From Paralithodes platypus (Eukaryota; Arthropoda; Malacostraca; Decapoda; Lithodidae): 64,000 bases of DNA. Below the pieces are notes generated by a model. It had not been told where the DNA came from and ran no database searches. It worked only from the letters and a program-made list of their open reading frames with translations. The translations under genes and the position numbers were made by a program. The DNA is taken from assembly GCA_032716605.1 (NCBI GenBank), contig CM064502.1, forward strand, positions 41,390,507-41,454,506. Reading direction: 5' to 3'. This document shows positions 20,525 to 31,759 of the stretch, in pieces. The first letter of the stretch is position 1. Every line of letters begins with the position of its first letter.

Positions 20525-20925
20525 TCCATGTGTATGAAGGAGACAAAAGTCAAAGCTGCCTGTTACAAGTGTATCTCCCAAAGTTGAGAGAGTGACATAG
20601 AGCAAAATTCAGGGTACGTTAGAATAAAAATGTCTGGACACACGGAGCTTGAAGCAATTATGTCATAGGATACGGGAAAGACAGATTGGTGGAGAGAATT
20701 CCAAAGCTTACTTGTTGAGTAGAAGGAAGACTGGGAATATTTGTCCACTCTTGGGTTAGAAAGATGGAAAGAATAGGGGTGGGAGTGTGCTGAAAGGCGG
20801 GTGTCCCTCACTCTCCGTATGGGAGGCGCACTGTCCCCCTATACAGAGCAAGAAACTGTGCGGGGATTAAGAACCCTCGGAGATGGTTTAGCACACCTAA
20901 CTTCTGGGAAGCTGATTTAGGAAGT
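20525..20925 (-). mobile_element. Jockey/CR1-like LINE, 3' end (copy 4)
   Basis: Minus-strand C-terminal RT remnant (SHPYSFHLSNPRVDKYSQSS, then LWNSLHQSVFP) followed by the 3' UTR, with GTATGAAGGAGACAAAAG on the plus strand marking the 3' terminus near 20535. Truncated, with stops. Confidence 0.8.
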
Positions 20926-21370
20926 GTGATATTTTAGATTCATTAGTTCCTATATATGTATCCTTAGTAACCACTAATTCACTACTTCGCATTTCCAAGC
21001 CATTGCACATATTTTTACCCATTATTTCCGTTTGAAATATATTTTTTGAATTATCAAATAGTAATGTTCATACTATCATGGCATTCGAAATATGTTGCTG
21101 TTAATTTGCACTTGGTTAGATAAAAAACAATACTATTTGTATTTATACAGTAACACTGATCTGCATATTCCTTGCAAATGGCATATTTTTCTAGCCATAC
21201 CTTTGTACTACAAGGCAGTAACTATATTCCTACAAATCTTATCAGGCAGATAATGCTTACAATTTCCTACCTGTGTTGGAATCATCCAGTTGAATATCAC
21301 TAAGGTATTCACTCTCTGCTGTATTAAGTGTTCCTCTTTTTAAAATGTATGCATGCTATGGTTTGGGGAG

Positions 21371-21476
21371 AGCTTTCATAGTATCAAGAGTATGACTGAA
21401 GACTGAAGTGGATGATGGGCAGTAGCTTTCATAGTATCAAGAGTATGACTGAAGACTGAAGTGGATGATGGGCAGT
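21371..21476. repeat. 53-bp direct tandem duplication
   Basis: AGCTTTCATAGTATCAAGAG... occurs twice with no visible difference (21371-21423 and 21424-21476), implying a recent duplication. Confidence 0.95.
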
Positions 21477-21887
21477 AGCTTGCGTGGAACAAAGTAGTAG
21501 AGTCCAGAATTAGTGAGAGAGAACAGACTTTGAAGACAGTCTGCTTAGCCAATTTTCCTGTTTCTGGTTGACCTGAACCATAACACGAATGTAGAATAAC
21601 AACTTTGCTGATGAGACAAACATATCTACACCAATCAAATACAAAATGGCTGGAAACTCCTCACACATAGGGGAAGTTCATTTGGTTTTATCTTATCTAT
21701 TTTCTCTTAACTTATATCACTTTGCTTTCAGACGGATTCTGAAAACTGTTCTGGTGGTTGGAAGCACAGAGTTAGATCAGTGCAGGGTAGACTGTTGCAA
21801 AGTCTACATCGGTGTAGAGGTACTCGCTACAGGTTTTGGTGTCCACGTACAATACATATTAAAATTATTGAATGGTAAAAAAATTAA

Positions 21888-21937
21888 AATAAATAAATAA
21901 TAATAATAATGATAATAATAATAATAATAATAATAGA
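21888..21937. repeat. (AAT)n microsatellite
   Basis: AATAATAAT run with one GAT unit. Confidence 0.9.
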
Positions 21938-22059
21938 AAGTTAATGCCTATATTAAAAGGGTTTGTAATGCAATTCTGAATATCTGTGGGGAGATTTTAG
22001 GCACTAATCGAGCAGGGCAGTACCCAAGACCACACTTCTTTTCAACACACCTAAATTAC

Positions 22060-22160
22060 CGCTAACGTACTTTGATTTTGGTTCACTATCACTCATTCAA
22101 CCTTGGGGGGACACTTATTACAGGCATCTTTGCCTTTTGTCTCCTTCATACTCATAGCAA
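22060..22160 (+). mobile_element. Jockey/CR1-like LINE 3' UTR remnant (copy 5)
   Basis: About 100 bp matching only the 3' terminus: TTTTGGTTCACTATCACTC, CTTGGGGGGACACTTATTAC, GCCTTTTGTCTCCTTCATAC, then ATAGCAAAAATGG. Heavily 5'-truncated and diverged. Confidence 0.65.
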
Positions 22161-22479
22161 AAATGGTGCGACATAGTAAATCAAAGTAGAAGTTCAGCAT
22201 TAAGTTATGCAAACTAATGAAGGCAACATGAATACAGAATGTAAAGGTTGGATGAAAACAAAATTACCATGACATATGCGAGTGATAAATCCCTTCCAAA
22301 GCAAAATCCATGGCTTCGGGGTCAACAAAAATAGCAAGGAGTGAGAAATGTTAGGAAATAAAAAACAGACAATACTGACATGAACAAGCTCCAATTCCTT
22401 GAAAGCTCCCAACAGTTTCATTCGCTTTCTTCTATTATTAATTTTCATTCTTTTGATCTGTCTTTCTTTATGCTTTGTG

Positions 22480-22615
22480 ATATGTCTTCGTGGTGCAATG
22501 CATAAGTGTGTTGATTTTCGGTGTGAGCATCCTAGGTTCGAATCCCCGGACTGCCACATGTTTTTGTTAATTTCATTAATCGAGTTTAGGAGTAAAGTTG
22601 GTTGGTGGAGAGAAC
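22480..22615 (+). repeat. tRNA-derived SINE, second subfamily, copy 1
   Basis: Head TCTTCGTGGTGCAATGCATA, B box GGTTCGAATCC (about 22534-22544), then a tail TTTGTTAATTTCATTAATCG. Near-identical copies are at 36760 and 45765, with an inverted one at 26035-26110. Pol III transcription from the internal boxes is expected from the family type. Confidence 0.8.
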
Positions 22616-22620
22616 ATAAT

Positions 22621-22812
<192 letters not shown>

Positions 22813-23285
22813 TTTCTATATTTATCTATTTATTTATTGATAATTATTAACTAGTGCAGTACATTATTATCACATCCTAATGAAGAATGCCCTTATTTTA
22901 TATATGTGTTCTGCTAATAGATCGGAAAACAAACAAATGCGCCCGGTGGACCCTGATTAATTAATTGATGAAAGGGAACCATTGTATATTAGGGTGTACT
23001 GCATATATTAGGGTTATGTGTGAGTTGTGTTGTGAGAGAGAGAGAGAGAGTTTCACAGATACTCAGACCACACAGACCTTGTGGTCAATACTATGTGCTC
23101 GGATCATAATACTACCAGACAGGGACAGTTTATATTAGAAGAAAAGGACAGCAAAGTAGAAGGTTCTCTCCCCACCCTCCGCTCCCTCCGGCTATGGAGC
23201 CGTACCGGAAAAGTGATGGGTCAGGAAATGCTCATAGGGAAAGTTTGTTATTGAATATAGAAATAAATTAGTCTGAAAGGGAGTT
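22813..23285. other. Unassigned DNA
   Basis: No gene. A short (GA)n lies at 23034-23050. Confidence 0.4.
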
Positions 23286-23289
23286 TACA

Positions 23290-24530
23290 CTTACATCCTA
23301 CTGATTCATTCATAATCAATCAAGCTCCATCAGATGACCGTCCAGTATCTTTTTAAACGTATCAATTGAATTACTATCGATCACCTCCCTTGGTAAACGT
23401 CTTTTTATACATCCCAAGGCTTTGTTAGCTTTATTTGCCGCAGCCGCACATTGCTCTTTGGATTTTAGGTTTTCAGATAATATTACCCCAAGATCATTAA
23501 CCTTAGAGTTTGCTATTGTTGGTTAGCCTTTCATTTGATAATCATACCTTTTGTTTTTTGGACCAACGTGCAACGGGCCGTATCAGAGCGTTGTAAAGTG
23601 TGAGGACTATTTCCTTATTTCTATATTTAAATTGACTCTTAATATAGCCCAATAATTTCTGAGCTTTCTTCTCTACTTCAATGCACTGCTTGGAAAACTT
23701 TAGGTCACTAGTAATCAGAACACCCAAATCCTTCTCCAAGTCAGTCACTTCCAGAGGCATTCCCAATAGTGAATAGCCTGAGTTGGGGTTTTCTTGGCCG
23801 ATATGCATCACCTTGCACTTTTCCAAGTTTAGAGGCATATGCCATGTCTCCAACCATTCACCCAGTCTGTTGAGATCCATCCTGAGCTGTTCAACCCCTT
23901 TGGGGTCTTTCACATTCATTCCAAGCTTTATGTTATCTGCAAACTTTGAGATCACACTCAACACACCAATATTGATGTCATTGACATAATAAACAGTACT
24001 GGGCCAAGGGCAGATCCCTGTTGAACTCCAGAAGTGACTGAAGTCCACACAGAAGAAACACCATTGATTACCACTCGTTGTTGTCTACCAGTTAGCCAAC
24101 TTTCTATCCAATGTGTGACCTCTGTATTGATACCTAGCGCACTCACTTTTACATTACCTGCAAGGAGGCACTTTGTCAAAAGTTTTGGAAAATCTAAGTA
24201 AAGGATGTCTATATGGCTCTACTTCTGTCATACTCACTCATCATTTCATGGACAAATTCCAGCAAATTGGTAAGACATGATCGGTGTCGCCTGAATCCAC
24301 GTTGGGAATCTGTAATTAAATTGTGGATTTCTAGGTAGTCAACTGTCTTGTTTACTAGTATCCCTTCTAAGAGTTTTACCATGATAGAAGTCAAGCTAAT
24401 TGGTTAATGATTCTTGGGACACTCATGATCACCTTTCTTAAAGATTGGGGTCACATTGGCCTATGGTTCTATAGGTCCTCTCTCACTTCAAAGACCGTTT
24501 TAATTTTATGGGCAAACCTCAAATTCGCAT
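23290..24530 (-). pseudogene. CR1/L2-like reverse transcriptase, decayed
   Basis: Minus-strand pieces in transcription order: RT palm entry at 24394-24209 (SQRGFRRHRSCLTNLLEF), motif B at 24179-23990 (SGVQQGSALGPVLF), the catalytic region at ~23960-23930 degraded to KFADN in place of xADD, and thumb/C-terminus to 23560 (LEKCKVMHIG, DLGVLITSDLKFSKQC, YNALIRPV). 23290-23540 carries a further diverged piece of the same 3' region (ENLKSKEQCA-like). Stops, frameshifts and the lost catalytic Asp mean it is inactive. It is a separate family from the 9.6-kb LINE. Confidence 0.8.
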
Positions 24531-24779
24531 TACCCATCATATCTTCTCCACTCCCTGCATCTCTGGGGCCCCCTGTCTCTCCAGCCCACGTTTATCCTGC
24601 TCCACCTTAGATATTTTCTTCACCTTCTCTTATTGGCTCTTTCCAGGTCTCTTCTCCACCACAGATATGAAAGAGGATCACTGACTGGTTTCACAAATAT
24701 GATCTTCCACACTCAGTGAATCAATATTTGTTTTCTTAAATTCGATATATTTGTTCCTTTTTTTGCTTCCATGTATGTG

Positions 24780-24830
<51 letters not shown>

Positions 24831-25245
24831 ATGGGTACCCTTGCAGATCTTGTCTAGTCTAAAGTGATGGTGATTTGAGAGTCAAGATTGTTCAATATAG
24901 TGAAGCAGCGAATAGGGAAGGGTAAACCGAGAGAGGTGAAGACACCTTGAGATTATAGTCGGTTTTGTTCCAGCTGGCAGTAAATTGAATCCATTTGCAA
25001 GTGGTTTATCGATACTTAATGAACAAATATGAAACTACTACAGTATATCTCTGCGTCTTATTAATGCCAAGTTCTCATTATTAGCACCATATTTCGCCAT
25101 AAGATTTTCGTAATATTTAAGTATTTAAGATGAGGCCATGATAATTTACCCTCAGCTGACCATAAACAAACTATAGGCTGTAAGGAGGACCACACGGACT
25201 TGTTTTTACACCAATATTCTAATTTCGTGTTTCTATTCTATTCGT
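24531..25245. other. Unassigned DNA with (GA)n
   Basis: 24560-24720 resembles 20100-20280 (old repeat). A (GA)n run spans 24785-24829. Nothing else recognised. Confidence 0.4.
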
Positions 25246-25249
25246 GTTG

Positions 25250-25975
25250 ACAACAAAGGGGATTGAATTCTTATTAAGGGGAAATGGGTCATTTTTAATG
25301 GTCCCTCTTCTTCCTCATGTTTAACCCCATTTGTTTTCAAATTTTAAGACGTTCGGCTTATTAGTTTTGCAATTTTAAGACCTTTCGCCCAAATTTCTTT
25401 GTCAATATTTAGACTTTTAGTGTCATTTAGGTGTCGGGTTTTTTCTAGTGAGCGAAAGCGGGTCTGTAGTTTAAGATGCCGGGACATTTTCCTAATGAGC
25501 GAAAGCGGGTCTGTAGTTTAAGATGCCGGGACATTTTTCCTAGTGAGCGAAAGCGGGTCTGTAGTTTAAGATGCCGGGACATTTTTCCTAGTGAGCGAAA
25601 GCGGGTCTGTAGTTTAAGATGCCGGGACATTTTTCCTAGTGAGCGAAAGCGGGTCTGTAGTTTAAGATGCCGGGACATTTTTCCTAGTGAGCGAAAGCGG
25701 GTCTGTAGTTTAAGATGCCGGGACATTTTTCCTAGTGAGCGAAAGCGGGTCTGTAGTTTAAGATGCCGGGACATTTTCCTAGTGAGCGAAAGCGGGTCTG
25801 TAGTTTAAGATGCCGGGACATTTTTCCTAGTGAGCGAAAACGGGTCTGTAGTTTAAGATGCCGGGACATTTTTCTATCGAAAATATGTACACATTTATCT
25901 TGAAGGAGGGTCTTGGAACGTGTATTTTAAAAGCTTGATGGATGTCTAAGGAGGAAACTTAAACAAATGAATGAT
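25250..25975. repeat. Second-family fold-back MITE with internal array
   Basis: Same layout as 18110-18445 (TTTTAAGACGTTCGGC, AAGACCTTTCGCCC, AGGTGTCG, TGAGCGAAAGCGGGTCTG, AAAATATGTACACATTTATC), but the central stem is expanded into the 48-bp array at 25440-25871. Confidence 0.8.
25440..25871. repeat. 48-bp minisatellite, about 9 units
   Basis: Unit CCTAGTGAGCGAAAGCGGGT plus CTGTAGTTTAAGATGCCGGG and ACATTTTT. Unit length is a multiple of three, giving spurious frames on both strands. The array is an amplified piece of the MITE in which it lies. Confidence 0.95.
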
Positions 25976-26019
25976 AATATATATAAATTATTATGTTCCT
26001 TCCAACAACCAACCATACT

Positions 26020-26230
26020 CCTAAAATCGATTAATGAAATTTACAAACGCATATGGCAGTCCGTGGATTCGAACCCAGGATGCTCACACCGAAAATCAAC
26101 ACCTTATACATCGCACCACGAAGACAGTTAAAGGTTGGTGGACACTGCCTACGATTTATTATGCAACTTCGAATCCTGCATATCAATCTAAGCATGTACA
26201 CACATCCCAACTGCAACTCACGTAGGCTAT
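26020..26230 (-). repeat. tRNA-derived SINE, second subfamily, inverted copy
   Basis: On the minus strand a tRNA-like head with B box GGTTCGAATCC (about 26065-26075) and the CATTAATCGATTTTAGGAG tail (26020-26040). Beyond the head, 26125-26225 shares the TTAAAGGTTG... and ATCAATCTAA... body with copies at 541-780 and 40395-40610. Confidence 0.75.
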
Positions 26231-27075
26231 GCATATGTGAATGGAAAGAGCAATTAACAAACAAATCCGCCCATCCCCCCTTAAGCATTAATTCGGAAGC
26301 TGTCAGACAAGTGATGCTGAACAATGTTGTCGGATAACGGATAACGTGTTTCAGTAATGGCTTAAAATAAATACAAGCTGAAGGAAGAAACAAATTGTAC
26401 TCAATAATTCCAACGAGAGAGTGAAATAGACATAATAGAATCCTTATCAAGAGAAATAAATATTGGAATCTTACTCAAATTGATGGCTTGGAGATACTTT
26501 TTGAATGACAGATAATGTTACCAATATTACTCATATGCCATTTAATATACTCAAGCGTAGATCAAATTTATCTCCTAACAATTGCACACATATTTTTCCA
26601 CATAAAATAACAATGTATAGCATGACGCCGGAAAAAGTTACTGGGTACCTTTCTCTGAAGAAAATGCAAGTATTCTACCTTCCCCTTGTTTATAATCCAT
26701 AACTATATTCCTAAATGTTGTTGAAATGAATTGTTATCCTTTACATTTGATATTATTTTCTGGAGAGTGAACTTGCCAAGCCTGTACAGTATTATTTGGA
26801 CAGTATAAGTATAGCATTAGTCTTTATTTATTGGCTCCTGTCTATCATAGAATAATCTGCAAATATTTATGGCCATACATGTAATTCTACATTAAGGCGG
26901 TACCATACTGTATTTATCTAGTTAGTGATAATATTGGTAGGTTTCGATTATACTGCCATATACTTTAGGTACTTCTTCCTCTATCCCCTACGTTATCACA
27001 ATCACTACCTTCAGGTCCCTCAATACATTCATAGGACTACCAACCATTAACGTTGTTTTCCCCCTACGCCCACCC
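26231..27075. other. Unassigned DNA
   Basis: AT-rich, with no gene or repeat identified. Confidence 0.4.
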
Positions 27076-27077
27076 AG

Positions 27078-29070
27078 GCTACTGTTGTTGTTGTTGTTGT
27101 TGTCGTTCCCTAAGCTGCCTGGCCGAACAGCCCCAAGTCCCTAAAGAAGGCCATGGCCATGGTCGGGCTTTCCTACAGAGCTCTTAAGGAGTGTAGAGTG
27201 TGTTGTTGGATAAGTCATTGTGTGAAATGCAGTCTTCTAGGATGTGTCCAATGGTATGGGGTGCTGTGTTACATCCCTGGCAGGTGTCATCGATGGATAC
27301 ATCCAGTCTCTTCTGATAGCTCCAAAGGGCTGGATGGTACTCACATCTCAGCCTGGCCAGGTGGACTCTGTCCTCGCGAGGAAGGGAGGATTCAGAAGGA
27401 TGGATTTCGGGAGGTAGTGTCTGCAGCTGCATGTTGTCTATAAGTGATTGGATGGAACGGCGAGAGATATGAGTATGGATGTTCTTTCTGGAAGCTGGTT
27501 TGGGGTGGTCAGGGAGGGAGAGAAGACAGTATTTGTGAGTGATACCGTGTGCTGGGTGTTGTTTTAATATTTCTTGGAGTCTGTGGGTGTGTTGCCATGT
27601 AGTGTAGTGGGTGGTGATGGTTTGTGGAGGCTGCAGCCAGGAATTGAGTGCCTCTCATGTCCAGATGGTCTCTGACTTTGAGGACTTTTGTTTCTTGATG
27701 TATAAAGGAGTACAAAGGAGTACAAAGGAAATCAAGTAACAACAGATCTAGTGACCCTTCTAGGTTGCTTGTCCTCCAAAACACTGAGGATCAAGTGTCC
27801 AAACAGTGGTTTAGAGTGGGTAAGGGAACATTGGAAAGGGAACTACTGCCCTGGAACTAATGTCCGTGGCAGGATTAGGAAGTTAGTAGGGGACAGATGG
27901 GTTAGTAACTGAGGGGGGGATAAAATAAAGTTATTCATTTACAAACGCAGTCAGTCGCGGGTTTGATGCGAGATATTTGTCTAGGCGGAGTTTAAATGAA
28001 TCAACGGTGATGCAGTCTATAACGCTTCGATGTAGGTGATCTGTAGGTGTAGTAGTTGTGCAGCCTGTTGAATAGTATATGTAAGGTCTTGTGATGTGTT
28101 TCAGCTAGATTAGAAGCCCAGGCAGGGCTTGCTATTCCATCACTGATCTTATGTATTGTTTGTAAACTGTGGTGGTGGTTTCTTTGTTGTGTCCAAATTG
28201 TGTGTGGGCAAGTGATTTGAGGGCTTTAAGTTAGTTTATTTTTCATGTTTGAGGTATGTTGTTTGAATGTCATTGGAGTATCATACGTTACTCCTAGGAT
28301 TTTGGTTGAGTGTGTGTGTGTTAGGGGTGTGTTGTTTATGGTTAGCTGCGGGTGTATTTATGTTCGGCTGTCCAGCTTGTGAGGAGGGTTGCGGTGGATT
28401 TGGCTGGGGAATAAATTGAGTCTGTTTGTAGTGCACCAGTCATGTAATGTGTTGAGATATGGTTGAAGGAGATGTGTTGCTCTGTCTGGTTTTTGGTGTG
28501 TGCATGTCAGTGTTATGTCGTCTGCATAGGAGGCTATGCTTATTTGGGGTGTATTGGGTGTAGTTATATCATGCATGTAAAGATTGAAGAGTGCGAGCGA
28601 CAGGACGGATTCTTGCGGGGCCCGGACTCCGTTTGGGAAGTTTCTGACCGGCAAAAGATACGTGTGCACATCTGCCTGCTAGGAAGTTGGCCAGCCACCT
28701 TTTTGTGTTGTTGTGCATGTTTGTTTCGTATATTTTGTTTGTTAGGTTGTGGCGTGGGATGGCATCGAAGGCTTTACTAATGTTGAGTGTATCAAGTAGT
28801 GATCTATGTGGTGGGCTGGCCGAGTTGATTCCGTCAAAAGCTCTTTGTGTAATGTTTGTAAGAACAGTGTTTGTGGAGTGCAGTGGCCTAAAGCCATGTT
28901 GTATTGGAGCTAGGGGTAGAGCATGTGTGGTCAGTTGTAGCAAAAGGCGTTCTATGACTTTGGAGGGGATGCAAAGGAGTGTGACAGGGCGGTGGGTGTG
29001 AGGAGGGTAGCGTGGGGTCTTTTTTGGGTTTGGGGAATGTAATGGTGACACCATGCTTCCAGGCTACTGT
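27078..29070 (-). pseudogene. Jockey-like LINE with (CAA)n tail, decayed
   Basis: Minus-strand RT: PVTLLCIPSKVIERLL, HGFRPLHSTNT, ISKAFDAIPR (29054-28569), then the catalytic SYADDITLT (28669-28358), and finally a C-terminal fragment CQGCNTAPHTIGHILEDC (27432-27184) of the Cys-rich tail seen in Jockey-type ORF2. The 3' end is a (CAA)n run (GTT on plus, 27078-27102). Multiple stops and frameshifts: inactive. Different family from the 9.6-kb LINE. Confidence 0.8.
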
Positions 29071-29664
29071 TCAGTATCGGTGTTCAACATCAACCATGCC
29101 ATTAGTCTCAGTCATTCTTATCACCGGAGTCACTACTATTATTTATAATGTGCTTGCCCATTATGATTGCCCTGACCGCACCAGCTTGGGTCTTCAAAAA
29201 AAATAAATAAAATAAAAATCCTATAATTATAACTTCCAGTTTACCGGTTAGTTTGCTCTCCGGTACCCAGCCGCCTTTCACAATAGTTAATGTGGAAGGG
29301 AAGGAAGAAGTAAATAGCGAACACTGCAGGAACATACTACTCGTACAACTCGTCCTTGTAGCCAATCACGCATATACTGTACTGTATATTAGTATACCCA
29401 GACCAACTTAATGATAATCCACACAAACAATGCTGGTTATTTTTTTATGTATTTACAAAAAATTTGCTCATCGAAAATGTTCGCTTAATGTGCTTGTGTG
29501 ACACCGCCTTAATACAGGGTTCTCCAGATTGTTATCCTGCGTCTGTGTCAGCCGTAGATTTCATCATACAATCATTCCTCTACGTTACAGAACTTTGATT
29601 TTCAAAATACATATATACCCCGAACCGTATTTTTGATAACTAATTCCTCAGTTCACATATCTGC
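29071..29664. other. Unassigned DNA
   Basis: No gene or repeat recognised. Confidence 0.35.
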
Positions 29665-29667
29665 AAC

Positions 29668-29888
29668 AGTTTAACCCCGTCTGTACCGGCGATGTCTTTT
29701 TCATATTATTTTAGCTATAGGTAGACGACTTTCTGCAGTTCAAGAAGGATCCGTTGTACTAAAAAAGGTTAAGTGAGATATTTTGAAGCCTGTTAATTGC
29801 TAGAGATCCTTTCTAAACTGAATATAATCGGCTAATAGTAGCCAAAACAAAATTTAAAGGACTGCGCCGATACAGAGGGTGGTTTAAT
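29668..29888. repeat. TTAACCC-type MITE, copy 1
   Basis: Ends TTTAACCCCGTCTGTACCGG and (inverted) TTAAACCACCCTCTGTATCG. Internal blocks CTATAGGTAGACGACTTT and GGTTAAGTGAGATA are shared with copies at 30473, 36935, 37071, 37880, 39089, 39480, 41636 and 43742. Confidence 0.75.
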
Positions 29889-30470
29889 CCTGTTGGCGAA
29901 TTGCGAACTTCGCAAGGAGAATGGAGGATTTTGTCATGAACCTAGTTTCCTTTATCCACTTTATGCATAACTGCAAAATACACTACAACATATTTATTTA
30001 GGTGGTGATGATCTTATCAAATGCTTCTATTCTCTATATTATTAAGGGCAACCATTATTTATATTATATATATATATATATATTTTTTTGTTTTTTTTGT
30101 TTTTTTTTTTTTTTCAAAGTTTCTGAAATCTAAGACATGATTTTTTGATAATGATTATAGTATATTATATATGCATTTGTTATAAATTATTTTGTGTGAA
30201 GTTTAATCACACACCAAAGACATAAAGGACGACACTCTGCACAAGTAAACAAGCAGCTGGAATACACAGTGCACAGATGGTTAAATGCAAAGCTTTGTTG
30301 TCTTGCTAATGACAAAAGTGTGTATTATTAGTGAACGCTGACAATACATTTTGAGCTCAGTTTTAATATTAACGTATGATAACGTATGCACTGTCCAAAG
30401 CATATATTACAATGGTGTTGTTCCGATCTCATTTCCACGATATATTATTGAATTACCAGCACTTTCATAA
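29889..30470. other. Unassigned AT-rich DNA
   Basis: Short (TA)n at 30064-30082 and a T-rich tract to about 30115; no gene. Confidence 0.4.
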
Positions 30471-30472
30471 TA

Positions 30473-30668
30473 TCTTCTGTACCGGCGACATCTTTTGCAT
30501 TATATTCTAGCTATATTTAGTTTAGGAGAGATATGTGGTAGTAAAGAGGGTTAAATGAGATAGTTCAAAGCCTGTACATATCAGGAGGCCCGTATTAAGC
30601 TGAATAACATCGTCTAATGGTACCTAGAATAAAGTTACAAGGAAGACACCAGTACTGAAAGGGTTAAG
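30473..30668. repeat. TTAACCC-type MITE, copy 2
   Basis: Begins CTTCTGTACCGGCGACATC and ends CAGTACTGAAAGGGTTAAG. Internal GGGTTAAATGAGATAGTTCA matches copies 1 and 3. Confidence 0.75.
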
Positions 30669-30766
30669 CCAAGTGTTGTCTAGAAATTATGCCGTTCCAG
30701 GGGTCGAATAATCTTTCGTAAATGTTTCGCTTTCAGAAACGTTACTATGCTAGATCTAAAGCTAAC

Positions 30767-30769
<3 letters not shown>

Positions 30770-30820
<51 letters not shown>
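30770..30820. repeat. (GA)n microsatellite
   Basis: Pure GA run of about 50 bp. Confidence 0.95.
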
Positions 30821-30825
<5 letters not shown>

Positions 30826-31738
30826 AGAGGGGTAGGTTGCATGTGAAGCTCAACCATGAAATATGTAGGTATACACATTATGTTTCGGTATTGGACAAGT
30901 GAAGTGAAAATAACAATACTCGAGCCTTGATCTTAGACTGATAATACGGTCACACGGTGAAGATAACAGTGAGGTTGTGGCACATATGGTATGTAGTGAT
31001 CGGGTATAAAAGCGGCTCTGACTGATGACTGGCCATATATGACGAATAATGATAATGGTGGTCGTGATGGGCCTGATGATACTGACGGTGGTGCTGGAGT
31101 TGACAGAGGATGGAGGAAGTGATGGATAGACAGACTAAAGTGAAGGTGATGGCGCAGAAGGTGTGATATGGATATACACCCAGGTTAAGTCTTAGAAAAC
31201 CTGAGCAACACCGATGTGCAAGATGTAAGCAGAATATACCATAAACCTGAACAAGAATGTCGGGAATATGGTTTATATCGTGTAAGCTGGTAAACTCACG
31301 AAAACATATTATATAAATACAAATATAACAGCATTTTCGTACCAGAGAATTGTTAGAAGTCAAGGTTAAGACAGAGGTACCTTTCGAGCAGGGTAATACC
31401 CAGGGGAAGCCATATAGACATATGATAAGAAGTTGCTGAAACTTCTGTTTCATATGCCTAGCTTCCCCCACTGTTTTTGTGTGTGTCTTACTTACACAGA
31501 GGGCAATCCAGCTAACTCTCACAAATACCTCCTCCTATTAATTTCACTACACTTAACAAGCACACCATACTTTTTTTTCAAATACGCCTACTGTTAACCA
31601 ATTAAAAAACAAAATAAAATGGAGTTTCTCACACCAACCCAGTCCCCGGCATGTTTTTTTTTGTTTTTTTTGTTTGGGGGTGGGGGGGATGGGGGAGAAT
31701 CGTATAGCCCCCCCAAACCACCCTACCTATCCCTGACG
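30821..31738. other. Unassigned DNA
   Basis: The longest frame (minus strand, 190 codons, 31522-30950) is His- and Cys-rich, has no recognisable domain and no repeat partner here; I regard it as chance. A T/G-rich tract precedes the LINE at 31655-31690. Confidence 0.4.
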
Positions 31739-31759
31739 ACCCATCTAGATGTGTTGAAC

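Larger units (their letters stand above)
20926..22055. other. Unassigned DNA
   Basis: No gene recognised. Contains a 53-bp tandem duplication (21371-21476) and an (AAT)n tract (21888-21937). An 84-codon plus-strand frame ends at 21900 but has no recognisable domain. Confidence 0.4.

Noticed and set aside
25445..25808. Repeat-protein frames on both strands
   Set aside because: Translation of the 48-bp minisatellite inside a MITE.
30950..31522. 190-codon His-rich minus-strand frame as a host gene
   Set aside because: No domain, no conserved partner, odd composition; likely chance.
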